From Ramlibacter sp. (GTDB lineage: Bacteria; Pseudomonadota; Gammaproteobacteria; Burkholderiales; Burkholderiaceae_C): a stretch of 38,390 bases of DNA. Position numbers and translations under genes: made by a program. Below, piece by piece: positions 1-7,079 of the stretch. The stretch is from NCBI GenBank assembly GCA_029237735.1, contig JAQZBU010000016.1, positions 1-38,390 of the forward strand. Reading direction: 5' to 3'. The notes beneath the pieces are model-generated. The model searched no databases. It worked only from the letters and a program-made list of their open reading frames with translations, and was not told where the DNA came from. The first letter of the stretch is position 1, and each line of letters opens with the position of its first letter.

Positions 1-500
1 AACTCGCCCGTGTCCGCGAACGCCTCCAGCAGCCACCCGTAGCGCAAATCATTGCCGGGCCAGGCCGCGGCGTGGCGCCGCAGCGTCGCCTCGACGAATT
101 TCTGCGACACCCGATGGGGGAGTTCGGCCGCACTCCAGGAGCCCGTCATCGTCTTGACCTTCTCGACGGCCTGGGCCGCCGTGGGCAACTGGATGCGCGC
201 GAGCTCGTGCGCCGCGTAACGTGTGAAGTACGCGATGTCTGTCGGATGGTCCGCCGGCAACCCGAGCGCCCGGATCTCGTGGGCGAAGCCGAGGCGACGG
301 AAGTGCTCCATCGTGCGCGCCTGCGTGGCGTTGGCTTGCGGATTGGACGCCGTCCCCGGCTTGGGGTCGACCAGCAGGCAGCGCACCCCGCGCCGGCCCA
401 GCTCGTTGGCCAACATGAGGCCGCAAGGGCCGCCGCCGGCGACGAGGACTTCTGTCTCGATTGCGCCGGCGGGCTCCCCTCGCTGTCCTATCGAAATCAC
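1..500 (-). CDS. FAD-dependent aromatic-type monooxygenase, N-terminal part
   Basis: The gene runs leftward and is cut by the window edge, leaving about 166 N-terminal codons. Near residue 18 the protein reads VLVAGGGPCGLMLANELGRR, the Rossmann GxGxxG dinucleotide fold of FAD-binding (PheA/TfdB/UbiH-like) hydroxylases. It continues with a stretch typical of this family (DPKPG, then NATQARTMEHFRRLG). Such enzymes hydroxylate aromatic or related substrates with NAD(P)H and O2; the substrate cannot be read from this fragment. I place the start at the GTG of 500-498, which overlaps the TGA of the small ORF upstream (GTGA), suggesting translational coupling. No alternative start lies between that codon and the FAD motif in a better context. 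The family assignment is firm, the exact start less so. Confidence 0.85.
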   Translation of the reverse strand, partial: MISIGQRGEPAGAIETEVLVAGGGPCGLMLANELGRRGVRCLLVDPKPGTASNPQANATQARTMEHFRRLGFAHEIRALGLPADHPTDIAYFTRYAAHELARIQLPTAAQAVEKVKTMTGSWSAAELPHRVSQKFVEATLRRHAAAWPGNDLRYGWLLEAFADTGE

Positions 501-697
501 ATGTGCATGTCACAGAACATGACGAAGCCTTGAAGTCCCTCCAGATCAGGAGTGCCGACGAGGGTCACGCATATGTGGCTCGCGTCTTCATGAACGTGAA
601 GGTCCGCAGAATTTTCCGAGACGCCACCGAGGGCGAGGATTGCTTCAATCGCCGGCTCACTTAGCTGAGGGGCCGGGGGGGTATCTGGTCTTGCCAT
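497..697 (-). CDS. Small hypothetical protein coupled to the monooxygenase
   Basis: This 66-residue ORF starts at ATG 697 and is preceded by a good ribosome site (GGAGAG, about 3-8 nt upstream); an in-frame TTG lies one codon earlier. It ends in a TGA that overlaps the GTG start of the monooxygenase. The protein is acidic (EPAIEAILALGG, then HVHEDASHICVTLVG) and ends CDMHM. I recognise no family. The start overlap and the ribosome site argue that it is translated, perhaps as a coupling cistron or a small partner of the monooxygenase. The first FNR-type box lies about 85 bp upstream of its start, so the pair could be transcribed from the same control region as the rightward gene at 955. Confidence 0.5.
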   Translation of the reverse strand: MARPDTPPAPQLSEPAIEAILALGGVSENSADLHVHEDASHICVTLVGTPDLEGLQGFVMFCDMHM

Positions 698-780
698 CAA
701 TCTCTCCAGGAAAGTTGCTGAGTCGAGCGACCTACTTTATGGGAGCAGTACCTCTCGTGGAGACATAAGACTCCGTGTGA

Positions 781-794
781 TTGATGATTATCAA
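781..794. promoter_or_regulatory. FNR/ANR-type binding box 1
   Basis: The sequence is TTGAT-GATT-ATCAA, an exact match to the FNR/ANR consensus TTGAT-N4-ATCAA. It lies in the gap between the leftward monooxygenase unit (start 697) and the rightward small gene at 955. The centre is at 787.5, 66 bp from the second box. FNR-family regulators activate genes when oxygen is low; which gene is controlled is inference. Confidence 0.65.
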
Positions 795-846
795 GAGCAC
801 CCTCATCACACGCGCCGTGGATACCCGGCCCTTATAAAACACTGGC

Positions 847-860
847 TTGATGTGTATCAA
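847..860. promoter_or_regulatory. FNR/ANR-type binding box 2
   Basis: The sequence is TTGAT-GTGT-ATCAA, again an exact consensus match, centred at 853.5. An activator bound here at a -41.5 position would predict a rightward start of transcription near 895, inside the 95-bp leader of the gene at 955. I see no strong -10 hexamer there, as is common for activator-dependent promoters, so the start site is not fixed. Confidence 0.65.
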
Positions 861-954
861 CTTACGCCCTCGCCCAAGCTCATGCGTGCGTTAACGTACA
901 GAGCGTTGACCATTGGCCTGCTAGATTGGAAGCCAGCTCAAGTAGAGGCGAATC

Positions 955-1254
955 ATGTCGAAAGCTATCCCTGCCACCCCTTCGTTTGTTGCCTGGCAAA
1001 AGGCGGCCAGCAAATTGCTGACGCTGGAAACAGCGCTGGCATTCCAAAAAAGAACAGTGCTCACGCCTCTGCCGCTCGATATGAGCATTGAAGAGATCGA
1101 GACATCCCTCGCCGACGCGCGGCTGGTCGCCGATGGACTTTTCCGCATTGCATTTGCCGAGTCCAGGCAGCTTCCGGAAAGCCGCGGCCGTCCTGTGCGC
1201 ACCGCCAAGGAGCGATGCAGCCGCGGCGAGCCACGCATCAGCGACACCGCCTAG
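955..1254 (+). CDS. Hypothetical protein downstream of paired FNR boxes
   Basis: The ORF encodes 99 residues from an ATG preceded by GAGG at a workable distance. The first 75 residues look like a real soluble, largely helical protein (FVAWQKAASKLLTLETALAF, and later IEEIETSLADARLVADGLF). The C-terminal tail is basic and low in complexity. I recognise no family; the helical, coiled-coil-prone first half is loosely reminiscent of phasin or stress-associated small proteins, but there is no diagnostic motif. It is the nearest rightward gene to the two FNR-type boxes, so it is a candidate low-oxygen-induced gene. An overlapping GTG-start frame from 777 was rejected because it contains the first box. 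Confidence 0.5.
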   Translation: MSKAIPATPSFVAWQKAASKLLTLETALAFQKRTVLTPLPLDMSIEEIETSLADARLVADGLFRIAFAESRQLPESRGRPVRTAKERCSRGEPRISDTA

Positions 1255-1372
1255 CTGGGGCGGGCCCCGCTTCGCGCCGGGCAATCGTAGTTCTTCTCCG
1301 ACATGAAGTTGGGATGGCGGCCATCGACGCGCCTGGGCCACGCGCCCATCATGGCGGCAACAGGAGTTGCCC

Positions 1373-1648
1373 ATGCCACCTGATGATCCGACACCCCTCG
1401 GCGATGCCATGACGCATCGCTTCGCGAACCAGAAAATCCCCGACCCGAAACCCAATGCGGACGATGCCGGCCGGGACAACCCCACGACCGGTGCGGCGCG
1501 CGCGGGCGATATCTCTGAACGACCGCCCTTGCCTGGCCATCCCGAACGGACGGCCGCCGATATCGAGGACGAGGAGGCCGATCCCGTGATCGACACCGGA
1601 CCGGGCATCACCGACGGTGTGCCGGAACCGAAGAAGAAACGAGGGTGA
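1373..1648 (+). CDS. Small disordered Pro/Asp-rich protein, copy 1
   Basis: This 91-residue protein starts at ATG 1373 with CAGGAG upstream; an in-frame TTG six bases earlier is less likely. It is highly hydrophilic and rich in Pro, Asp, Gly and Arg, with no hydrophobic segment, so it is probably intrinsically disordered and cytoplasmic. It contains DPKPNADDAGR and, further on, LPGHPER. The next gene carries closely similar motifs in the same order, so the two look like diverged tandem copies. The C-terminus is a lysine/arginine cluster (PKKKRG). I do not recognise a family and assign no function. Confidence 0.5.
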   Translation: MPPDDPTPLGDAMTHRFANQKIPDPKPNADDAGRDNPTTGAARAGDISERPPLPGHPERTAADIEDEEADPVIDTGPGITDGVPEPKKKRG

Positions 1649-1652
1649 AGCC

Positions 1653-1823
1653 ATGTGCCCGGAACCCGAAGTCCCCACCCCCGAGCCGACTCCGCCCCTG
1701 ATCAACCCCGACCCGCAGCCAGGCGACCCCAAGCCCAAGATGCCGCCCTCGGAGGATGACGCTGGCCGGCGCATCGTGCCGGTTGAATTGCCGGGCAAGC
1801 CGCACGCACCTGAGCGTGTCTAG
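1653..1823 (+). CDS. Small Pro-rich protein, copy 2
   Basis: This 56-residue ORF begins 4 nt after the stop of the preceding small gene, with GAGGG at a good ribosome-site distance. It is very proline-rich at the start (PEPEVPTPEPTPP), then has DPKP, DDAGR and LPGKP followed by PER. These motifs appear in the same order in the upstream gene, pointing to tandem duplication and divergence. There is no signal peptide or membrane segment. Its 3' end overlaps the convergent gene at 1820 by 4 nt. The function is unknown. Confidence 0.45.
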   Translation: MCPEPEVPTPEPTPPLINPDPQPGDPKPKMPPSEDDAGRRIVPVELPGKPHAPERV

Positions 1824-2116
1824 GAGGCGCTGTCGCTGCGCGCCTTAGCGTAGGCTTTGAGTTCTTCGCTGGAGAGCGGCTGTGTTTTCTCGTGCCCGCG
1901 TGGTGTGGATTCCAATTGCTGAAACTCGCTCTCGAGCGTGAGCACGGAGTTTTGCCAAAGGTTCCAGTCGGACTCGCCGCCGTTGCCTTCAACGACGTCT
2001 GGCACAGGGATGGGTTCGGAAACGACGGGGAGTGCAGCGGGTGCGGACGCGCGCACGCGGCCGATGGGCTCTGGGTTGCGGGCAGGCCCCAACAAGCGCC
2101 TGAAGATTCTTAGCAT
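1820..2116 (-). CDS. Hypothetical 98-residue protein
   Basis: The ORF reads leftward from ATG 2116 and is preceded by a strong GGAGGG ribosome site about 12 nt upstream. The N-terminus is basic (MLRIFRRLLGPARN), the middle is Pro/Val-rich, and the C-terminal half is polar and likely helical (SSEELKAYAKARSDSAS). I recognise no family. It lies downstream of gspE in the same direction but is separated by 137 bp containing palindromes, so it is probably its own transcription unit. A weak leftward promoter (TTGAAA near 2175) is possible but unconvincing. Confidence 0.5.
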   Translation of the reverse strand: MLRIFRRLLGPARNPEPIGRVRASAPAALPVVSEPIPVPDVVEGNGGESDWNLWQNSVLTLESEFQQLESTPRGHEKTQPLSSEELKAYAKARSDSAS

Positions 2117-2202
2117 GTGATTTGCGCCCCCTCCGACTGAAACTGAACGCTAGCTACATTTTGTAGTGACTTTCAATGAGGGCGCATCCCCACTTCGCAC
2201 TA

Positions 2203-2220
2203 CATCGAATCGATTCGATG
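2203..2220. repeat. Perfect 18-bp palindrome
   Basis: The sequence CATCGAATCGATTCGATG equals its own reverse complement. It lies in the gap between gspE and the hypothetical gene at 1820-2116, next to an inverted pair TGTAGTG (2162-2168) / CACTACA (2198-2204). It has no T-run and is not a usual terminator. It could be an operator for the hypothetical gene; this is inference. Confidence 0.5.
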
Positions 2221-2253
2221 GCGGGACCGGCGTTTACTTTCTCATGCGCGACG

Positions 2254-3642
2254 CTATTCGCGCGTGACGCGCACCAGCTCTTCGCGCGAGGTGACGCCCT
2301 CACGCACTAGCCGCTCACCATCGTCGCGCATCAGCGTCATGCCGGCCTTGAGCGCCGCTTGGCGGATGTCAGCCTCGGAGGTGCGGTTGTGGATTTGCGC
2401 GCGTATTGCGTCATTTGCCACCATCAGCTCGAAGATGCCCGTGCGCCCCTGGTAGCCGGTCTGCCCGCACTCGGCGCAGCCCGGTCCGTGACAAACCGGG
2501 CACAGCTTGCGCACCAGGCGCTGCGCCAGCACGCCCAGCAGCGACGAGCTGAGAAGGAAGGGCTCCACGCCCATGTCAGTCAGGCGAGTGACGGCGCTCG
2601 CCGCGTCATTGGTGTGCAATGTGGCCAGCACGAGGTGGCCCGTGAGCGAGGCCTGGATCGCAATCTGCGCGGTTTCGAAATCGCGGATCTCACCAATCAT
2701 GATGATGTCCGGGTCCTGCCGCAGGATGGCGCGCAGGGCCTTCGCGAAATCGAGGTCGATCTTGGCGTTGACCTGCGTCTGGCCGATGCCGGGCAGTTCA
2801 TACTCGATCGGGTCTTCCACGGTCATGATGTTGCTGCTGCCGGCGTCCAGCCGCTGCAGCGCCGCGTACAGCGTGGTCGTCTTGCCCGAACCCGTCGGGC
2901 CGGTGACCAGGATGATGCCGTGCGGCTGGGTGATGAGTTCCAGGAAGCGGCTCAGGACATCACCCGTCATGCCGACGGATTCCAGGCTCAGTTTGCTCTC
3001 GCTCTTGTCCAACAGGCGAAGCACGGCGCGCTCGCCATGCGCGCTGGGCAGCGTGGAGACGCGGACGTCTACCGCCCGCGTGCCGATGCGCAGCGAGATG
3101 CGGCCATCCTGCGGCAAGCGCTTTTCGGCGATGTCCAGCTCGGCCATGATCTTCAGGCGCGAGATCAGCGCCGCATGCAGCGCGCGGTTGGGCTGCACCA
3201 CTTCTCGCAGTGTGCCATCCACGCGGAAGCGAACGCTCGAATGGCGCTCGTAGGGTTCGATGTGGATGTCGCTCGCGCCGTCGCGCGCCGCCTGCGTCAG
3301 CAGCGCGTTGAGCATCCGGATGATCGGCGCGTCGTCACTGGTTTCCAGCAGGTCTTCGACCGCAGGCAGCTCCTGCATCATGCGCGAAAGATCGGCGTCG
3401 TTCTGCACTTCACTGACGACCGTGGCCGCGCTCGATTCGCCCTGCGCGTAGGCGGAACTTATGCGCTGCGCGAGCGCCGGGGTGTCCAGCACCTGCAACG
3501 ATTGCACGCCGAACTTGCGCACGACCTCCGACAACGCGCGCCCAGCCGGCGCGGCGGCATGCCACAGCACGAGCCGCGAGCCGTCGTCCTCCAGCAGCAG
3601 CTGGTTGCCGCGCGCAAATGCGTATGGCAGGGGATAACGCAT
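2254..3642 (-). CDS. gspE: Type II secretion ATPase GspE
   Basis: The 462-residue protein is the cytoplasmic secretion ATPase that powers pseudopilus assembly. It has all signature boxes of the GspE/PulE family: Walker [10 protein letters not shown] at 248-256, Asp box ([11 protein letters not shown]) near 273, Walker [13 protein letters not shown] at 310-321 and His box TLHTNDA at 341-347. The zinc-binding four-cysteine site is present but unusually compact: C381, C384, C389, C392, that is CxxC-x4-CxxC with almost no insert. The N-terminal domain that binds GspL is short (about 100 residues before [15 protein letters not shown]). It starts 3 nt after the gspD stop and is the last gene of the gsp operon; no gspF follows, although gspF commonly comes next. 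Confidence 0.96.
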   Translation of the reverse strand: MRYPLPYAFARGNQLLLEDDGSRLVLWHAAAPAGRALSEVVRKFGVQSLQVLDTPALAQRISSAYAQGESSAATVVSEVQNDADLSRMMQELPAVEDLLETSDDAPIIRMLNALLTQAARDGASDIHIEPYERHSSVRFRVDGTLREVVQPNRALHAALISRLKIMAELDIAEKRLPQDGRISLRIGTRAVDVRVSTLPSAHGERAVLRLLDKSESKLSLESVGMTGDVLSRFLELITQPHGIILVTGPTGSGKTTTLYAALQRLDAGSSNIMTVEDPIEYELPGIGQTQVNAKIDLDFAKALRAILRQDPDIIMIGEIRDFETAQIAIQASLTGHLVLATLHTNDAASAVTRLTDMGVEPFLLSSSLLGVLAQRLVRKLCPVCHGPGCAECGQTGYQGRTGIFELMVANDAIRAQIHNRTSEADIRQAALKAGMTLMRDDGERLVREGVTSREELVRVTRE

Positions 3643-3645
3643 CGA

Positions 3646-5784
3646 CTATTGCCCCAGCGGAGCGGGCGTGGCCCTCGCAGGCGCCACCGGCGCTGTAGTT
3701 GCGGGCGCGATGGCAGGCTGGTCAGGCCGGCGGGCGGGCGGCAGCACCGGCCCCTGGTTCACCGGCACCACGATGCTGGACGGCGGCTGAGCGCCCTCCT
3801 GCTTGCCGCGCATGAGGTCGTAGCGGTCGAGCGACAGCGCGTCGCTGTCGCCGGCATCGCGGATCACGACGGGCCGCAGGAACACCATGAGGTTGGTCTT
3901 GGTGCGGGTGCGCGTCTCGCTCTTGAACAGGTTGCCGAACACCGGTACGTCACCGAGCACAGGCACCTTCTCCTGGTTGCCCGAGTATCTGTCCTCCAGC
4001 AACCCACCCAGCACGACGATGGCGCCGTCCTCGACCAGGATGCTCGACTCGATCGAGCGCTTGTTGGTGATGAGGCCGCTGGCCGAGTTGATCGAGGACG
4101 CCTGGACGCTGGAGACTTCCTGGAAAATCTGCATCTTCACGGTGCCGTTCTCGCTGATCTGCGGCTTCACCCGCAGCGTCAGGCCGACGTCCTTGCGTTC
4201 TATCGTCTGGAAAGGGTTGACCGAACCGCCGGTGCCTGTGTTGGCGTTGGTGTACTGGCCGGTCACGAAGGGCACGTTCTGGCCGATGACGATCTTGGCT
4301 TCTTCGTTGTCCAGCGTGAGCAAATTCGGCGTCGACAGGATGTTGCCGTTGCCGTTGGATTCCAGGAACCGCGCGAGCATGCTGAGGATGTAGGTGCCGT
4401 TGAAGTTGCGCACCAGCCCGAGGTTGACGCCCGTCGACGGGAGTACGGCGCCCGTGGCGGCCTGGGTCGCCAAATCGATGATGTTGGTTCCGCCTATGCT
4501 GAAGTTGGTGCCGAGAACGCCGATGTTCTTGTCGCCCTTGTTTCCGATCGGGCTCTGCCACTGGATGCCGAATTCCGCCGCCTTGTCGGCGTTGACCTCG
4601 GCGATCAGGCTTTCCACATACACCTGGGCGCGGCGCGCATCGAGCCGCTCGATGACGGCGCGCAGTTGCCTGTATTGCGGTTCCGCGGCTGTGATGATCA
4701 GCGCGTTGGTCGCGGGGTCGGCCTGAATCTGCCCGCCTGTGGAGGGCTGCGCGGATGCTTGCGTCGGGGTGGTGGCGGGGCTCGCACCGGCTGCTGTCGG
4801 AGTTGTGGTCGGTGCGCTCACGCCGCCGCCCGTCGCACCTCCGCCCGTGGGCGTGGTGGCTGCCAGCGCGGCACGCAGTGTCACGGCCAGCTTGGTGGCG
4901 TCCGCGTTCTTCAGGTACACCACATAAATGTTGCCGGTGGCGCTCTGCGAGCTTGGCTGGTCGAGCCTTTGCACCAGCGAACGCACCAGGTTCAGGCGGG
5001 CCGGGTTGGACGCCCGCACGATCAGGCTGTTGCTCCGGTTTTCAGGAATGACCGTCGTGCGGAACGATGTGTCGGAGACGCCCGCCCCTGCAGGCCCGGG
5101 CGCGGCCGCGGCGCCGCCGGACTCGGACAGCCGCTGGACGATGGGGGCGAGGTCCGCCGCGAGAGCATGTTGCAGCGGGATCACCTCGACATCGGTCGCG
5201 TTGGAGATGTCCAGCGCCGCGATGATGCGCGCAAGCCGCTGCAGGTTGTCGGCGTAGTCGGTGATCACCAGCGAGTTGTTGCCGGGATTCACGTTGATGG
5301 TGTTGTTGGGGCTGATCAGGGGCCGCAGGATCGGCACCAGGTTGCCCGCCGATTCGTAGTTGAGCCGGAAGATCTGGGTGACGATCTGGTTGCCGGCCGC
5401 CGGCGTGCCCACCGACACCGCGCCGCCCTGGAGCTTGGCATCGGCCTCGGGCACCACCTTGAGCAGCCCACCGGACTCGACCACGGTAAAGCCCGACAGC
5501 CGAAGCGTCGCGACGAACTGATTGAACGCGGAGGTGGGCGACACGGGCCTGTCGGTGCTGAGCGTGATCGTGCCCTTGACGCGCGGGTCGACCACGATGT
5601 TGCGGCCGCTGATGGCTGCCATGGTGCGCGCCACGGCCTCGATCTCCGCATTCACGAAGTTCAGTGTGACGGGTTCGTTGGAGCGCTGCGCCACCGATAC
5701 GGCGGGGATGGCCGCCACCAGTGCGCAGGCGACGCCGAGAAGCGCGAGCCGCCAGCGAACGAAGTGAACGAAGGAAAGTTTCAT
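3646..5784 (-). CDS. gspD: Type II secretion outer-membrane secretin GspD
   Basis: The 712-residue protein forms the multimeric outer-membrane channel. A signal peptide covers about residues 1-32 (AIPAVSVAQ). The N0 domain follows (VTLNFVNAEIEAVARTMAAI, near 39), then N1-N3 repeats with NSLVITD and NSLIVRASN. The N3 region carries a Gly/Thr/Ala/Pro low-complexity insert at about 309-351. The secretin core runs from about 380 to 643, with VPVLGDVPVFGNLF at 607-620 and LMVFLRPVVIRD near 632-643. A proline/alanine-rich tail (about 665-712) may be the pilotin-contact segment. It starts 1 nt after the gspN stop, so the two are in one operon. Confidence 0.96.
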   Translation of the reverse strand: MKLSFVHFVRWRLALLGVACALVAAIPAVSVAQRSNEPVTLNFVNAEIEAVARTMAAISGRNIVVDPRVKGTITLSTDRPVSPTSAFNQFVATLRLSGFTVVESGGLLKVVPEADAKLQGGAVSVGTPAAGNQIVTQIFRLNYESAGNLVPILRPLISPNNTINVNPGNNSLVITDYADNLQRLARIIAALDISNATDVEVIPLQHALAADLAPIVQRLSESGGAAAAPGPAGAGVSDTSFRTTVIPENRSNSLIVRASNPARLNLVRSLVQRLDQPSSQSATGNIYVVYLKNADATKLAVTLRAALAATTPTGGGATGGGVSAPTTTPTAAGASPATTPTQASAQPSTGGQIQADPATNALIITAAEPQYRQLRAVIERLDARRAQVYVESLIAEVNADKAAEFGIQWQSPIGNKGDKNIGVLGTNFSIGGTNIIDLATQAATGAVLPSTGVNLGLVRNFNGTYILSMLARFLESNGNGNILSTPNLLTLDNEEAKIVIGQNVPFVTGQYTNANTGTGGSVNPFQTIERKDVGLTLRVKPQISENGTVKMQIFQEVSSVQASSINSASGLITNKRSIESSILVEDGAIVVLGGLLEDRYSGNQEKVPVLGDVPVFGNLFKSETRTRTKTNLMVFLRPVVIRDAGDSDALSLDRYDLMRGKQEGAQPPSSIVVPVNQGPVLPPARRPDQPAIAPATTAPVAPARATPAPLGQ

Positions 5785-5785
5785 T

Positions 5786-6580
5786 TCAGCCTATGGTGAT
5801 GATGGAGCGCGGTCCGTTGCGCCGTCCGATGATGTTCAGCAGATTCGAAAGAGCGCTCTCGCGCTCCGGCTCCGCGCTCGCCACGCCCGAGAAATGCAGC
5901 CGCGAGCCCACCCATTGGCCGCTGCCCGCGAGCTGCAGGCTTCCTTCCAGCGTATCCAGTTGCAGGGTCGGCGTGGCGCCGCCAAGAACGGTGATGCGGT
6001 AGCTGCCCATGGGTCTCAAGGTTGACAGGCGCGACGACATTCGCTGCGCCGTGAGCTCGGCTCGCCCGGCGATGGCCAGCCGGCCTTGGACCCATTCTAC
6101 TGAAAGCTCTTCGGTCTTCAGGTGCAGGTCGCCCTCGAATTGCAACGTGTTCCAGGGAGTCCCCAGCCCGGCCAGCGCCGCGGCGGGCCATTGGGTGCTT
6201 GAGTTGCCCACCGTCCATCGCATGCCGCCCCAGCGCGGCCGTATGCGCATGACGATCGGCTGGCCCGCGCAGCAGGCCGTCTCGACTTGGGCGAGGAGCC
6301 CATCCCAGCGCGGGAACAGGCGCCAATCGACCCGCGTTGGCAGGGCCATCGCGTCCGTGCTGCCGGCGCCACCAGTCAGCATGAGCTGGGCCGAACCGTT
6401 CCAGACCGTGCCGCGGGGCTCGCTGAGCACTACGTGGCCTCCGGTCGCGCGCTCCACGGGGCCGGCGAGCCAGCGGGCCGGAGCGAACTGCAGAGTCGCA
6501 ATCGCCAAGCCCACGGCCACGCCGAAGAAGGCCCAGGCCCAGGGCGCGCGGGGAACGAAATGGGATGCTGCGCGGGCCAC
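5786..6580 (-). CDS. gspN: Type II secretion protein GspN
   Basis: The 264-residue protein fits the GspN family: one N-terminal membrane helix (about 14-34, WAWAFFGVAVGLAIATL) followed by a periplasmic beta-rich domain of repeated short strands. The segment GHVVLSEPRGTVWNGSAQL near 47-65 is typical of the family. GspN is an accessory inner-membrane component found only in some type II systems; its precise role is not settled. It lies between gspM and gspD; the 1-nt gap before gspD and 19-nt gap after gspM indicate co-transcription. Confidence 0.88.
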   Translation of the reverse strand: MARAASHFVPRAPWAWAFFGVAVGLAIATLQFAPARWLAGPVERATGGHVVLSEPRGTVWNGSAQLMLTGGAGSTDAMALPTRVDWRLFPRWDGLLAQVETACCAGQPIVMRIRPRWGGMRWTVGNSSTQWPAAALAGLGTPWNTLQFEGDLHLKTEELSVEWVQGRLAIAGRAELTAQRMSSRLSTLRPMGSYRITVLGGATPTLQLDTLEGSLQLAGSGQWVGSRLHFSGVASAEPERESALSNLLNIIGRRNGPRSIITIG

Positions 6581-6599
6581 GTGTTGGTGCGCGGAAGGG

Positions 6600-7079
6600 T
6601 CAGCGTGGCGGCAGGGTGAGCACCAAGGCGCCTTCCCAGAGACCGGCCGGATTGCGTTGAAGGCGCGCTTCGCTCGGAAGCGCGCGCGCGTTGACGCGGG
6701 CTTGCGTCAGCCACTGGGCCAGCGCGTCCGGCGCCGTGCCGGTGAGCGTGATGTTCACGCGCTCGCCGACGATCACCATGCGCGCTGTCGCACCCAGCCG
6801 CTGCTGCACGGATTGCTCCAGCAGGCGCAATGCCTCGTCGTAGCTCATCTTGGGCTGCGACTGGAGCGATTGGGCTTGTGCCTGCAGCGAGCGCATGTGC
6901 TGCAACTGGGTGTCCAGGGCGCGCCGCTGCGTCTCGGCGCTCTGCAGCGTCGACAGCGCCGGACCCAGCGCCACCAGCCATACCAGCGCGACGGCCACCA
7001 CGGCTACAGCCGCCGCGACCATGGCCTGCTCGCGCGGCCGCAACCCGGCCCACCGGTCCTTGAGCATCACGGTGTTCAT
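6600..7079 (-). CDS. gspM: Type II secretion inner-membrane protein GspM
   Basis: The 159-residue protein has the GspM layout: a short cytoplasmic start (LRPREQ), one membrane helix at about 18-39, then a coiled coil (AETQRRALDTQLQHMRSLQA) and a small ferredoxin-like periplasmic domain. GspM pairs with GspL in the inner-membrane platform that connects to GspE. Its ATG overlaps the gspL stop (ATGA), so translation of the two is probably coupled, as expected for subunits made in fixed ratio. Confidence 0.93.
   Translation of the reverse strand: MNTVMLKDRWAGLRPREQAMVAAAVAVVAVALVWLVALGPALSTLQSAETQRRALDTQLQHMRSLQAQAQSLQSQPKMSYDEALRLLEQSVQQRLGATARMVIVGERVNITLTGTAPDALAQWLTQARVNARALPSEARLQRNPAGLWEGALVLTLPPR

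Noticed and set aside
777..1091. GTG-start ORF covering the FNR boxes.
   Set aside because: It includes both regulatory boxes, has no ribosome site, and overlaps the better gene at 955 in another frame.
4738..4870. Gly/Thr/Pro-rich stretch in gspD as a frameshift or insertion sequence.
   Set aside because: The frame stays open and low-complexity linkers in this region occur in secretins.
2359..5799. A very long rightward open frame antisense to gspE and gspD.
   Set aside because: The GC-rich codon pattern of real genes on the other strand keeps the antisense frame open; it is composed of unlikely Arg/His/Asp-rich sequence and the gsp genes are unmistakable.
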